The notes under the pieces: generated by a model
What the model saw: only the letters and a program-made list of their open reading frames with translations
Databases searched by the model: none
What the model was told of the DNA's origin: nothing
Source: Pyrrhosoma nymphula
Taxonomy: Eukaryota; Arthropoda; Insecta; Odonata; Coenagrionidae
NCBI GenBank assembly: GCA_963573305.1
Contig: OY754339.1
Coordinates: 14,245,941-14,309,940, forward strand
Direction: 5' to 3'
Length of the DNA: 64,000 bases
Translations under genes and position numbers: made by a program
Part shown: piece by piece, positions 51,512 through 62,904 of the stretch
Numbering within the stretch: the first letter of the stretch is position 1
Layout of the letters: each line of letters begins with the position of its first letter

Positions 51512-52122
51512 CCCTTAGGCTGCAGGAAACGTACATGTATGTGTGTACCCGGGAACTGCGGAGAGAACGTTCTTGTACGTTTGACCCTTTCTGTCTACCT
51601 GCTTTCTCAGTCCTTTCATATTTTTATGACCCAAACTCTTTCTTTCCAGCGGTGGACATCTGGGAATCCACCCTTTTTACCCAAACCACTCCATTCCAAC
51701 GTTCTTCAGGGATCGCATACCACCGAAATGAGGTGCGGCCCTTTCTTCCAAATGTTCGCTCAAAAGGCTACGGTTGCCTCAAAAGTTAGTTGTCTTATGC
51801 TCGTGCCCGGCTCAATTATCTACGGATTTTTTTGGTGTTTGGTATCAAACTAAACAGAAAGTTGCTGGAAAAAGTACTGTCATATTTGTTTTTAACAATT
51901 ACGCCTATAAACAAATTTTAAAAATTATTTCCAAGTCCCACTATTCCCTCAACAAGTTCTGGTGCCCACCCCTTGGGATCCCGAGAAAAGGATCGGGAGG
52001 GGATTGCATGGGTCTTATAACTGCCCGGCCTCGGCCCGTGGGAAGGAGGGACAGGCTCCGTCCGAATAGATGTATGCCGCACTGGGTGGACGAAATGCGC
52101 TCTAGCTGCCGCAGCTTAAGGG
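51512..52122. mobile_element. piggyBac-type MITE (611 bp, TTAA target)
   Basis: The ends CCCTTAGGCTGCAGG and CCGCAGCTTAAGGG are inverted repeats flanked by TTAA (51508-51511, 52123-52126), the piggyBac signature. Open frames inside show no transposase. Confidence 0.85.
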
Positions 52123-52299
52123 TTAAACAGCTATTATTAATCCATTTGAAATTACACTTCTCCTCATTCATTCTATTGTCCTATTCCACATTTACCCTTA
52201 GCCCTTTCTTCTTGGCTTTGTGTGACAATGGCATTCCATTGCCCAAGCATTATTCAGTTATCTTTTTCTTTAACATTTTTTATTGCTGAGATTTTTTTA

Positions 52300-54290
52300 C
52301 ACACTACATACTTTAATTTCTTCATACTGCATCATAGGCGTATAGACTTGTATAGCTATTGTGTCTGTCAGCTTAGTTGCTATCTTAACAATGACTATCT
52401 TTTTTTCTTGCTGGAGGAAGCTTTGAACATGCATTCTAGTGCTCCTATACTCAATCCTCTAACTGCCCTGGTAGCACTAGCATTGATTTTGGAGGTATGC
52501 TGGAAGATAACCCTGAAAAAATTGCTGATAAATTTAACCAGCAATCTTGTTATTTGCCTCATTCCAATTGGTCCACTCAGCCCATGTTGCAACGGAGGAC
52601 TTCTCCTCACTCTTTTTTCCTACATCCCACTGACCCTTTTGAGGTTCAAAGAACCATCATCTCCCTGGGTAATTCCTCTTCACCTGGGCCTGATGGCATC
52701 CCTCCCAGTGTTATAATTGCTTCCTCAAACTTAATTACTCCCCTGTTGACAGATATCATTAATCTCTCATTTAGCACTGGTTTCTTTCCACCTGCCCTAA
52801 AGCTGGCCAGGGTCATACCAATTCCCAAGAAAGGCTGTCCTTCTGAGTCTACTAATTATAGACCTATATCCATTCTGTCAATGTTTTCAAAGATCTTTGA
52901 AAAACTCTTCCAGCATAGATTAACCAAGTACCTCCAGACATTTAATTTAATTTCTGACTCTCAGCGTGGCTTTAGAGTTGGCAGGTCCACCAACTCTGCT
53001 ATTTTTGAGTTCCTAAATAATGTAATTCTTGGACTGAACAATAAACACCACATTTTAGGTATCTCTTTTGATTTCAAAAATGCTTTTAACAGCGTGGATC
53101 ATGAAGTCCTCAAGACCAAACTTCAGTGCTTGGGAATCACCAATAACTCTTTAAATTGGATCTCATCATTCCTTAGTGACAGATCGCAATTTGTCAGTTA
53201 CACTCATCAATCATTTGCAGGAGTGGTGGAAATCAAATCCAGTCCCTTGAAAGTACCGGTTGGAGTACCTCAAGGTTCTATTCTTGGTCCTCTACTGTTT
53301 CTCCTATTCATCAATGATCTTCCTAAACAGTTCTCATATAGCTCCACCGTCATGTACGCTGATGATACATCTAATCTCTTATCTGCTAGTACTTTACCAC
53401 TCTTGGATCATTTGGCCTCTACTACAAAAGATGAGATGTTACTGTGGTGCCACCTTAACAGAGTTGTTTTGAATGAGGCTAAAACTACTTGTATTCTTTT
53501 TCATAACAAGTACTCTCATGAGATTCCTACTCTGCCTCCTCATTCTGATTTCTCCACCACCTCATCTGTGAAATTCTTAGGTCTACAGCTTGCTGACACT
53601 CTTGACTGGTCAACTCATATTTTTGAAATGAATAAGAAACTCTCAGTTGGTATTTATATGATAAGGAAACTTTCTCCTCTTGTTTCTCTCAATGTTCTAA
53701 AAGCTGTGTACTTTGCCAAAGTCCACTCATTTGTGTCCTATGGTATTATGTTTTTGGGTAACTCCCCTACTGTAGCTAAGGCCTTCCCCCTACAGAAACA
53801 GGCCATTAAGGCCATCTGTAGAATTCCAATCCGAACGAGTTGTAGGCCACTGTTTATCTCCCTCAGGATCCTCACACTTCCATGCATTTATATCCTCACA
53901 TGTGCCATGTTTGTGAAGTGTTATCCCCATTACTTTCAGGTCAACTCTGACTTTCACAGTCATGATACTCGATCTAAAAATAACATTCATAGTAATTTTT
54001 ATTCATTCAGCCTATGCCAGAAAGGCCCCTATCACACTATAGCTGCAATTTTCAATAAGCTACCCTCTGATTTAAAATCCCTTACCTCACCAATGGTTTT
54101 TAAAAATAGTTTGAAAAACTTACTATATAGCAAATGTTATTATACTGTTAAGGACTTTTTTAATGATATTTTGTAATCTGTATTCTTGCTGTACTTCTTT
54201 TATGTCTCTGTAACCAGTTGTTTAATTGACGAAACCCATGGACAACTGTATCCCTACGGTGTTAATAAAATATTATTATTATTATTATTA
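52300..54290 (+). mobile_element. 5'-truncated LINE with intact RT frame and (ATT)n tail
   Basis: It encodes the reverse transcriptase half of ORF2 and ends with AATAAAATATTATTATTATT at 54265-54290. The endonuclease is missing. It is sense to SMC5, inside intron 10. The left boundary is approximate. Confidence 0.85.
52497..54176 (+). CDS. LINE reverse transcriptase (intact 559-codon frame)
   Basis: RNA-dependent DNA polymerase of a non-LTR element. It shows SPGPDGIPPSVI, LARVIPIPKKG, NYRPISILSMFSKIFEKLFQ, LGISFDFKNAFNSVDHEVL (first catalytic aspartate region), VPQGSILGPLLFLLFINDL and the catalytic MYADDTSNLL. The C-terminal part runs through HDTRSKNNIHSNFYS to FFNDIL. The frame opens upstream of the chosen ATG, back to about 52432 (GSTSIDFGGM), so the first methionine is internal to the original protein. 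No stop or frameshift. It resembles the frame at 60783-62816 in order and length; probably CR1/L2-like. Confidence 0.92.
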   Translation: MLEDNPEKIADKFNQQSCYLPHSNWSTQPMLQRRTSPHSFFLHPTDPFEVQRTIISLGNSSSPGPDGIPPSVIIASSNLITPLLTDIINLSFSTGFFPPALKLARVIPIPKKGCPSESTNYRPISILSMFSKIFEKLFQHRLTKYLQTFNLISDSQRGFRVGRSTNSAIFEFLNNVILGLNNKHHILGISFDFKNAFNSVDHEVLKTKLQCLGITNNSLNWISSFLSDRSQFVSYTHQSFAGVVEIKSSPLKVPVGVPQGSILGPLLFLLFINDLPKQFSYSSTVMYADDTSNLLSASTLPLLDHLASTTKDEMLLWCHLNRVVLNEAKTTCILFHNKYSHEIPTLPPHSDFSTTSSVKFLGLQLADTLDWSTHIFEMNKKLSVGIYMIRKLSPLVSLNVLKAVYFAKVHSFVSYGIMFLGNSPTVAKAFPLQKQAIKAICRIPIRTSCRPLFISLRILTLPCIYILTCAMFVKCYPHYFQVNSDFHSHDTRSKNNIHSNFYSFSLCQKGPYHTIAAIFNKLPSDLKSLTSPMVFKNSLKNLLYSKCYYTVKDFFNDIL

Positions 54291-54322
54291 TCTTATCAAG
54301 CGTAATTCCTACCCTTGCATGT

Positions 54323-54529
54323 TTAATGATCCAGTGTGTGTGATCTTGTTGCTTCCTCTCCAAAAGTCTTCTTCTTTAGACCACTTAATCTCACTGACTT
54401 CCTAATATCTAGGCCGATCCTCCTTTTCTCTATTTTCTGAATTTTCAGTCTTCCGCAGGTGTGTAGTGATGTTACATTCCTTGTTCCAATCCTGAATTCA
54501 CCATCAGACTTGGTTAATCTACTCCTCAT
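54323..54529 (-). pseudogene. LINE endonuclease N-terminus, antisense fragment
   Basis: The frame reads EFRIGTRNVTSLHTCGRLKI and RRIGLDIRKSVRLSG. This matches the start of an apurinic-type endonuclease (RIGTWNV-SL pattern, then the I-GISE segment, here degraded). No further part of the element is recognised. Confidence 0.55.
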
Positions 54530-54539
54530 TTGGTTATCT

Positions 54540-55740
54540 GATTGGGGAACTATTTTACTATGGAATATTTAACTCTATGAGGTTCCATTGGCTCTTTGCT
54601 TGATAAAAAATGTAAAAGAAAAAGTGTTGGTTACAGGCAGCTCCTTGGGGTTGTAATGTGGTGGTTTCTCCTTGCCTTCCTCATGCCAATGCAACCAAGT
54701 ATCACAAAGTTGCGGGCAAGGTAACATTTACTTTAACTTTGTTGTGGTAAATATTACCACACCTGTAGTGAAGTGAGTGTTGCTGTACTACCACTGTGGT
54801 GTCCATTTTCACTCTTGTGAGGAAGGGCTGATACCCTTTTTTCTGCTCATTCCCCATGACTCCTTGTGTGATGAGTAAAGATGATTATTTTGCAACTCAC
54901 CTGGAGACTTCTACCATACGTCATCCGGTGGACGGAGAATAAGCCAACGATAATCCAAGGGCAAAATAATGTCCAAATATATAAAAATAAAAGTTACTAG
55001 GATGCCGCAATACAGCCAAAATAAAGCACTGGTAAATGTAAAAATAATCAGTCCCAAAATACCGAGAGAAAAGTCCAAGATGAGACGCAGGACTATAAAC
55101 GAACAAAACACCGTTGAGATTGGCTCAGGTAATCCAAAGAACGCCTGTTTACCAATCAAATGCAGAGGTCGGTAAAAAGCCCAGAGATGAATGACCAAAC
55201 AAATCAGGGGTCAATACCAGAAGAGAAATCTAGGAGAGTCCAGAGAGATTAACGATAAATGCGCAGTGGAATTATTTCTGAAGACATAGTCCAAACAGTA
55301 TGCAATGAGTCAAAAAATGAGCGAGAGGGAACGCAGGAAATCTAACTCGAATAGTAAGCGCAGCAGAAGGCTTGAAGCATCGAGTAGAAAGATGCATCGA
55401 GAAAAAAACAACGGTAAGGAAAGCCGTAGAAGCAATGAATCTAGCAGCTGTGGGTAACACGATACTCCAGAAGTACAATCGCGAAGCTAAGGGATAACCA
55501 TGGACCCCCCATTTACTTAGAAGAATTTACGAGAAGGGGAAACTCCAAGGCCATCGTGCATGGGAAATTCTCAAGCTCGGCAGGAAAAAGGAAGTGGACA
55601 AAATAAAGAACAAGAAATACGAGTGAGTGCACTGTGGAGGTCAAGAAAACTTCTAAGAATCATGTAGAACCCACCAGAGCTCGTCAAAGCAATCGGCGAA
55701 AGAGTAACACACCCCTCAAAACAACGCAGTGAAGCGAAAA
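54540..55740. other. Intron 10 sequence, nothing assigned
   Basis: The region 54900-55740 is rather A/G-rich and could be an old repeat, but no termini or domains were found. Confidence 0.35.
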
Positions 55741-55895
55741 ATCACCGGGCGTCTTACTTTTTGCGTACTTTAATAGAAAGTGCTATTACTCCCACGGCCT
55801 CACATGTGCTCAAATTTAGCCCCAAGGAAAGAGAATTTTCTTCGCCCACAATCAAAAGAAAGATCTCCCGAGGCCTTACACCCTTTGCAACTTTG

Positions 55896-55941
55896 TGGTT
55901 ACTTTTTTCCCACATGCATGTGGGCAAAAAGTAACCACATG
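55896..55941. repeat. 46-bp near-perfect hairpin
   Basis: TGTGGTTACTTTTTTCCCAC and ATG are followed by the inverse complement CATGTGGGCAAAAAGTAACC and ACA. It could be a foldback relic; it lies just upstream of the Jerky-like transposase. Confidence 0.7.
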
Positions 55942-56089
55942 CGTGAGGAGACGAAGACAAAAATGTATCGATTGCCACACGGGCATAGTGGGTCTCACAT
56001 GGTTCCGCCGTATCCCTTGTGGTATCCTCATTCATGTGTCACTGTTATTTCATTTAGCCTATGAATTAGTCGTCCACCTGCAGTAAAAA

Positions 56090-57197
56090 ATGGCTGATAA
56101 ACTCAAGAAAATGGTCCTGACAGTGAAACAAAAACTATATTAGATTGATATACTCAAGAAGGGGAAATCAGTGAAAAAAATATCCAGAGATTATGGCATT
56201 GGTATTCCAATGGTACGCAACAAAAAAAACTAAGACCAAGCTGATGGAATATGCCAGGAATTGTGACAGTGGTGCAGGACCTTCAAAGCGAAAATCAATC
56301 AAGAAATCATTGTACGAAGAGTTGTACTCCGCATTGCTTCAATGTTTTTCCCAGAGACGAGCTGAAGGCACACCTCTTTCTGGTCCAGTTTTTTCTGATA
56401 AGGCGAAATTTTTCCATAAAGAGCTGGGATTAGAAGGAGAGTTCAATGCTTCATCTGGGTGGTTAGCCAGATTTAAAGAGAGACATGGCATTCGTGAACT
56501 TAGCATTCAAGGAGAACGACTGAGTGCTAACACTGCCACTGCTGATGCATTTTGGGAGGAATTCCAGAAAATTGTGATGGAGGAACATTATGAATCTAAC
56601 CAGATTTACAACGCTGATGAGACCGGGTTGTATTGGAAATGCCTGCCATCAAGAACCCTTGCAGTTGTGCGAGAAAAGCATGCACCCGGTCATAAATCTT
56701 ACAAAGAGCGATTTACAGTGTTGTGCTATGAAAATGCGTCTGGACAACATAAAATGAAACTATTGGTCATCGGGAAATCAAAAAGGCCTAGATCATTTAA
56801 GGGCACAGAAGCAAGCACTCTTCCTGTCGGTTATTATAGTCAAAAAGGAGCATGGATGGACCGAGAGATTTTTGAAAATTGGTTCCAGTCTAAGTTTGTT
56901 CCCCAAGTTCGTTCTTTTTTGAAGGACAAGGGATTACCTCAGATAGCTGTGCTGCTGCTGGACAATTCCCCTTCCCATCCGAATGAAAAACACTAACATC
57001 CGATGATGGTTTAATCGTCACAAAGTTTTCACCCCCGAACGTCACTTCCATTTTCAACCAATGGATCAGGGAGTCATTGCATCAATGAAAAGGAATTTTC
57101 GAGTTTGTCTTCTCAGGACGCTAGCCAATGAAGATGATAATTTATTGAACTTTGGGAAGAAAATGACAATATTTGGAATTCAAGATGGCTACCAGTG
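56090..57197 (+). pseudogene. Jerky/Tigger-type DDE transposase, lightly damaged
   Basis: The ATG at 56090 begins MADKLKKMVLTVKQKLY followed by a stop, then ILKKGKSVKKISRDYGIG (first helix-turn-helix). A slip in a run of A at about 56221 joins to the frame at 56193-56996: the second DNA-binding part is GEFNASSGWLARFKERHGIR, the first catalytic D is in IYNADETGLYWKCLPSRTLA and the second D in IAVLLLDNSPSHP. After a further shift, LIVTKFSPPNVTSI and PMDQGVIASMKRNFRVCLLR hold the third acidic site and the C-terminus to GIQDGYQ. All three catalytic acidic residues remain. Lesions: one stop and about three frameshifts. The downstream terminus is replaced by a LINE starting at 57198. Confidence 0.85.
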
Positions 57198-57243
57198 AGA
57201 GAACACGTACCGCTCCCGCTCCTATGTTTTTTTCCTTTGTGCT

Positions 57244-58584
57244 GTGAGTTTTGTTTTGTCGCTGAATTTCTCAGTGCATATCTCTGCAGTTGTGTGGTCC
57301 AACCAATCCCACCCTTTCGTGGAGTCATCCCCAATAGAGATTTTTGGCTACAGAAGTTTTTATTGCTCCGCCTTCGCTGCAAGTGGTTTCTCTGCCTGTG
57401 ACCTTCGGTGCTCCGACGCCCAGTCGCCCAAGTCCCGGCGATCCCTCGGGAACGCTCCCGGTGCCTCGAAACCCTACCCCCGGTGTGCAATTCTTGTCCT
57501 AATACTCGTGTTACTCTCTGGAGATGTAAAGCTTAACCCAGGCCCTCCCAGTGTTCCCTCAGTGAATATGTACTACCAGAATGTGAGAAGCATCAAGAAC
57601 AAGCTAAGCATCTGTGATTCGCATGCTCAAGAACTCTCTCAGTTGGATATTATAGCACTGTCCGAGACTTGGCTTGGTCCATCAGTTAGTGATTGTGAGC
57701 TATCTTTCTCCAATTCTCATGCTGTATATCGTCGTGATCGACCTTCCAGAGGTGGTGGAGTGCTCCTTGCCATCAAATCTCAGTTCCCCTCGAAACGCCG
57801 TTCAGATCTTGAGACGGAATATGAAATAGTGTGGAGCGAGGTTCATATACCCACAGGTAAACAGACAAAATTAAATAAAATTTTTGTTGATTGTTTTTAT
57901 CGTCCCCCTACGAGTGACATTAGTGTTCTTGAGAGCTGTCTGGACTCTGTTTTAAGGGCAATTGATCTCAGTCCAATTATCCTTGTGTGTGAATTCAATT
58001 TGTCCATTCGCTGGGACTCTTCAATGAGCGGCCATCCCCTTAACGCTCATGATAACTTTCTTTTAGACCATTTTATTCATGCTCTCCGCCTACCTCAACA
58101 TAACCTCCACAGCACCCGTGACGTGGCAACGTTGGACCTACTCCTCTCTACCGTTACCCCGGAGGCTATCACCCCCGGGCGAAATATTTTCGACTCGGAC
58201 CACGAGTCCCTGGATGCAACTTTCCACTTACAGGATTCCCGGAAGCTCCGCGGAGTACCACCCGCTACCCCTCCCCCCCGCCTTGCCTGGGGAAAGGTCT
58301 GTTGGAAGGACATTAACCACTGCCTCAGCTTAATCCCTTGGGGTGTGCTTTCCTCTTTGTCTCCCGAAGAAGCAGTGGACTTCCTCTACGCTGTCCTTGA
58401 GAGTGTCACAAAAGATTTTGTCCCGATTGCCAAGCCCAAAACGAAAAAATTCCCCTTCTGGTTTAAATCAGATACAATCCACATTCTAGCTAACAAGAAC
58501 CGTGCTTGGTATCTTTACAAATCATTTCCTAATGCTCATACTCGTCGCTCCTTTTCCGACCTACGCCGCTACTCAAAACCTTGA
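57244..58584 (+). pseudogene. LINE endonuclease region with 2A-like leader
   Basis: A hydrophobic segment (CAILVLILVLLS) leads into GDVKLNPGP, then the endonuclease: YYQNVRSIKNKLSICDSH, DIIALSETWLGPSVSD, GGGVLLAIKSQFPS, FVDCFYRPPTSD, and FDSDHESLDATF with the catalytic SDH. The expected GDFN block reads CEFN, so a catalytic aspartate has become glutamate. The frame is open from before 57244 with no ATG ahead of the 2A-like motif, so the true start is unclear. The frame ends at 58584 where the linker continues in another frame. Confidence 0.85.
57520..57546 (+). other. 2A-like ribosome-skipping motif
   Basis: It encodes GDVKLNPGP directly after a hydrophobic run and before the endonuclease. 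The 2A consensus is D(V/I)ExNPGP, which makes the ribosome skip the bond before the final proline. Similar motifs are known before the endonuclease of CR1-type LINEs. Here K replaces E, so activity is uncertain. Confidence 0.6.
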
Positions 58585-59693
58585 TCCGTCGTGACTATGA
58601 AGAGTACGCCCAAAGCCTATCCGCATCCGTTACTTCCATTCCCAAAAAATTCTGGTCTTTTGTCAATCGTCTACGTAATCGTCCTCGTATTCCTGATACC
58701 GTTTCACATAATCATCTCAGTGCCGTGGCTTCAGATAGGCCTAATCTATTCCTAAAATTCTTTTCTGAATGTCTGAAACCTGCATCTAGTGTCCCCATCA
58801 ACCATGATCACGAGCTCTTTCCAAATACCAATCACTGCCTATCCCAAATACAGACCGATCCTCGGGAAGTTTATACATATCTTTGCAAGATTTCTCCTCA
58901 TCGTTCTCCCGGTCCCGATGGTCTCAGCCCTGTATTTATTCGTAATTGTGCTTCCTCTCTTGCATTACCCTTATGCTTACTATTCAATCGTTGCTTTTCT
59001 CTTGGTGTTATTCCACCGCAGTTTAAATCTTAACCGACTTTATTATTTCACGTCACCTTCTCTGACCACCAGTCAACACGGTTTCCTTCCTGGGCGGTCA
59101 TGCCTAACCAATTTATCAGTTTTCCAACACCATGCTGTCGACTCAATATCAAAAAAAGCCCAGCTTGATACCATATTTCTTGACTTCTCAAAAGCCTTCG
59201 ATTCTCTCAACCACAGCCTCCTCATTCATAAGCTCAATCATAGGTTTAACATCAATGGTAATTTTCTCAGCCTCTTATCTACCTTCCTTAGTGAAAGAAC
59301 CCAGCGCGTAATTATTTCTGGCAACTCATCTTCTTGGTCTCCTGTAACGTCAGGAGTTGCCCAAGGCAGCGTCCTGGGACCATACTTATTTAATCTTTAC
59401 ATTGATGACTTAGCCTCCCTAGTTCACACCTCACAAGCCTGCATGCTGCTATACGCTGATGATTGTAAAGTATTTAAAACCATCCACACCCCAAATGACT
59501 GTCATGAACTACAGAATGCTCTAAATATAATCTCCCATTGGTGCTCTACCTGGAAGTTAAACTTAAATGAAAGCAAGTGCAATACCATGTCTATTCACCT
59601 TAAAAAAATCCCACTTAACTTCAATTACACCCTAAATTCGATACCCCTAAACCATCTGTCGTCAGTAAAGGATCTTGGTGTATTGATAGATAC
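58581..59693 (+). pseudogene. LINE reverse transcriptase, frame-broken and 3'-truncated
   Basis: 58581-59033 carries SIPKKFWSFVNRLRNRPRIP and HRSPGPDGLSPVFIRNCASS. At 59030 a deletion removes the NYRPISLL region. From about 59050: SQHGFLPGRSCLTNLSVFQ, TIFLDFSKAFDSLNHSLL, SGVAQGSVLGPYLFNLYIDD and LYADDCKVFKT with both catalytic aspartates. It ends at VKDLGVLIDT when the next element begins. Confidence 0.85.
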
Positions 59694-60782
59694 AGTAAAA
59701 CCTCCCTATTTCAAACCTCCATATATCGAAAAAACCCCTATTACGAAGTCATGGCCTTGGTCCCGGGGCATTCCCATATACAATGCATGCAAAAAAAACC
59801 TCCCTTAATGAACCTCTACAATTACGAAACCTCCGTAGAACGAAGTCCGCACGTGGGACCAAACAAGGAAGTTACCTCTTTTTAACAAATTGTGTTGCCA
59901 GAAATATTTTTTTCCTGCATTTATAGGTAATATTACCATCGATATTGGAATAATGTTCGGCGTTTCTCTTCACAGTGACAATGTTCGGGTGATTTTTTCT
60001 GCCGAAAGTGTAGCTTTCAGTAGGATCCCAATGAACAGCCTGAATGCGAAACCTGTACTCCTTCCTTCAGGTCATAACTTTGTGATGTGCAGCAGAATTA
60101 ATAAGTTTCTGTTAAAACGTATGACGAAATTGACTACATATTTACCGCCGCAAGTGGTCATTTGCATCGCATCGTAGAAGTTATCATTGCTGTCGAGCCC
60201 CTAATGGATCACTCAGCAGCGAATGTAACAAAAGCAGCGATGCCCGGATGTTAGTTCTTGGCAGGAGATTTCTAATACATTTTTTAAATATTTTTAATCT
60301 GAAACTCTTCGTATGCTGTTGGGGACAAGGGGGTTCCAAGATAATGTTATCAAAGCTTTTAGTTTTTCGTGAGGTCCTACTTTTATAACTTTTTAACTTA
60401 TTGTCAGACGAAAAATCTTTGTTTGTAGAACTACAAAAAGCGCGTTATTTCCATCCCAATTCTCGGCGCAAAAATTATGCGACCCTGAGTTTGAGGTCGA
60501 ATATTTAGAGAATGCCGGGGCCGATTGTAATGAAACAAACGCTGACACGTATTCTGTTTTATTTCCCATTGAATGGCTGCAAAAACTATTTTGATCATTT
60601 TTTCCGAAATGGTCTTTTTCGCGCGAGATGAATAAAGAGTCCTGTTTTTGAGCCTCGAGCAGGAATGTCGAACTTTGCTGGATTACTGTAGAATTACTCT
60701 TGGTTCAATCGTCGTCAGATTTTAACACAATATTTCCTCAAACTTTGTTAGTGTTTTTTGAAAGTTTCTGTTTGAAACTGTA
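59694..60782. mobile_element. Left end of a Tigger-type element; rest unassigned
   Basis: CAGTAAAACCTCCCTATTTC after TA is a typical Tigger terminus, followed by AACCTCTACAATTACG and ACCTCCGTAGAACGAAG subterminal repeats to 59880. No right end was found before the LINE at 60783, and the frame at 59890-60177 has no known domain. Confidence 0.5.
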
Positions 60783-62816
60783 TTGTATTATAACTGTTTC
60801 CCAAAACAGTTAGTTCGTGTAAGACAAGGAACTTGTAATCAATTTTCACCCCATCTTTATGATATGAGCCAGCACCTTAGGCACTGGCACAATGATTGCA
60901 AAAGAAACATTGTACAACTTCCTCCTGAGTACAAAGCATTAAAAAGACACTTCAACAAATGTGTGACAAAAGACAGAATCATGCGAAATGATGAAATAAT
61001 TCTGAACTCTGATAACAAGATCAAATGTTCCTGGGATCTTGTTAAAAGACACACGGGATTCATAAACAAATATTCAAATATTGAGTTGTGTATAAACAAA
61101 ATAACAATAACTAATCCTAAAGATGTCTCCGAAGTGTTCCTTAATACATTCCTAGATGAGTCGTCTTTAATGAATGCCAGAGGCAGGCAAGAAATGAATT
61201 CAAACACTTCTCCACATAACCTTCATATGCATAACATGTTTCTACATCCCACTGATAGTGAAGAAGACAAATCAACAATAAAATCTCTATCCCACAGCAA
61301 GTCAGTAGGTTTTGATGAAATACCAGCAGGAGTACTCAAATCTGTGGCACATATGATTTGTGTACCACTTTGTGATATCATAAATGATTCCTTTTCTTCT
61401 GGTGTCTTTCCCGAATCCTTAAAAATTGGGAAAATTATACCAGTACACAAAAAAGGACCAAAAAATGATCCTAAAAACTACAGACCAATCACTTTAGTAT
61501 CGTCTTTCTCAAAAATAATTGAAAAAATATTTGTTAAGAGGCTAATTCAGTTCCTAATCACTCAAAAATTGCTCTATGAAAATCAATGTGCTTATATAAA
61601 AGGTAGATCAGTTCAGCTAGCAATATTCAATTTTTTAAATTATGTCTATGATTCTTTAGATCGATCGGAAAGTACAATAGGAATATTTTATGATTTTACC
61701 AAAGCTTTCGATCTACTTGACCATTCAATATTATTAAAGAAGCTGTCGGATCTTGGAGTGATAGGCACTCCCCTGAACTTCATCAAATCTTACCTTTCAA
61801 ATAGGAAATTGTGTGTGGAATTGAAGTATATTGATGATGATGGGTTTAGTAGAGCACACATGTCGGATATGAAAATCTGGAACCGAGGTGTACCACAGGG
61901 CTCCTTACTGGGACCCATTCTGTTCCTTGTCGCAATCAATGATCTACCTTGTCACTTGAAAGAGGGTTTTGTCACTCTGTTTGCAGATGACACAAGTCAC
62001 ACACTTTCAAACAAAACCCTAGAAGGGCTTATTAACCTGAGTCGTGAAGCCGTTCAATCTATGGCTGAATGGACCTACAGTAATGGATTCCTAATCAATG
62101 AGACCAAATCAAATTTTCTACTATTTCATTCAGCATATACTAAACACGACCAGTTACCTCTCCTCTATATTAACAACTCCACTATCAGACATCCTGACTA
62201 CATCTCTGTCTTAGGCTTAAAATTAAATGAAACTCTTGATTGGAGGGATCATATTAACTTTATCTCGCACAAATTGTCTCGTGGTATATACATTCTCAGA
62301 TCCTTGAGAAACACTGTCTCATTTAATACATTAAAAATGGTGTATTTTAGTTATATATATACTCATTTGTGCAACAATGTTATCTTCTGGGGTCATTCCA
62401 CCCTCTCTAAACGGATTTTTGCCTTACAAAAAAGTGCTCTGAGAGTTATTTTCAATTTAAAACCTAGAGTTAGTTGCAAGCCTGTCTTTGCTGAAAATGG
62501 CTTTCTGACTCTTCCATGTATTTATGTATTGTATTGTGCCTTATTTGTAAAAACACACTCTGAATGTTTTGTAAAGAATGATAATGTGCATTCCTATGGA
62601 ACAAGAAGAAATTGTGATATGCATATATTTCCCAATAATAGTGCTCAGCATAAGAAAAGTCCCACATACAGGCTCTCAACAGTCTACAATAATCTTCCTA
62701 TCAAAATAAAGAAAATTGATAATGTTATAAAATTTAAGAAAGAATTATGTACATTTCTGGTAAAGAAGAGATATTATTCCTTGACTGAGTTTGAAGCACA
62801 TGTAAAATATGTTTAA
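60783..62816 (+). CDS. LINE reverse transcriptase (intact 677-codon frame)
   Basis: The linker region (HWHNDCKRNIVQLPPEYKAL, CSWDLVKRHTGFINK) leads to the RT: VGFDEIPAGVLKSVAHM, IGKIIPVHKKGPKND, NYRPITLVSSFSKIIEKIFV, IGIFYDFTKAFDLLDHSIL (first aspartate), GVPQGSLLGPILFLVAINDL and LFADDTSHTL (catalytic pair). The C-terminal region includes VHSYGTRRNCDMHIF. No stop or frameshift in 2 kb, so the insertion is young or the source family is active. No true start exists because the 5' part of ORF2 is missing. Confidence 0.93.
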   Translation: MYYNCFPKQLVRVRQGTCNQFSPHLYDMSQHLRHWHNDCKRNIVQLPPEYKALKRHFNKCVTKDRIMRNDEIILNSDNKIKCSWDLVKRHTGFINKYSNIELCINKITITNPKDVSEVFLNTFLDESSLMNARGRQEMNSNTSPHNLHMHNMFLHPTDSEEDKSTIKSLSHSKSVGFDEIPAGVLKSVAHMICVPLCDIINDSFSSGVFPESLKIGKIIPVHKKGPKNDPKNYRPITLVSSFSKIIEKIFVKRLIQFLITQKLLYENQCAYIKGRSVQLAIFNFLNYVYDSLDRSESTIGIFYDFTKAFDLLDHSILLKKLSDLGVIGTPLNFIKSYLSNRKLCVELKYIDDDGFSRAHMSDMKIWNRGVPQGSLLGPILFLVAINDLPCHLKEGFVTLFADDTSHTLSNKTLEGLINLSREAVQSMAEWTYSNGFLINETKSNFLLFHSAYTKHDQLPLLYINNSTIRHPDYISVLGLKLNETLDWRDHINFISHKLSRGIYILRSLRNTVSFNTLKMVYFSYIYTHLCNNVIFWGHSTLSKRIFALQKSALRVIFNLKPRVSCKPVFAENGFLTLPCIYVLYCALFVKTHSECFVKNDNVHSYGTRRNCDMHIFPNNSAQHKKSPTYRLSTVYNNLPIKIKKIDNVIKFKKELCTFLVKKRYYSLTEFEAHVKYV

Positions 62817-62900
62817 ATTACATGTATTTATGACGTGTTCTATGATTTGTAGAAATCCCACAGAACAAATAAAAATTATTATTATTATTATTATTTGATA
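60783..62900 (+). mobile_element. 5'-truncated LINE with intact RT frame and (ATT)n tail
   Basis: Same architecture and orientation as the LINE at 52.3-54.3 kb. The coding part is followed by a 60-bp 3' region and AATAAAAATTATTATTATTA at 62867-62896. The endonuclease is absent; the left border is near 60780. Confidence 0.86.
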
Positions 62901-62904
62901 TAGT

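Larger units (their letters stand above)
57198..59693 (+). mobile_element. CR1-like LINE with endonuclease and RT, 3' end cut
   Basis: It has a leader, a 2A-like motif, an endonuclease, a linker and a reverse transcriptase in order over 2.5 kb, then an abrupt break at 59693 where a Tigger terminal repeat begins. It starts directly after the Jerky-type transposase stop. Frame breaks near 58584 and 59030. Confidence 0.82.
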
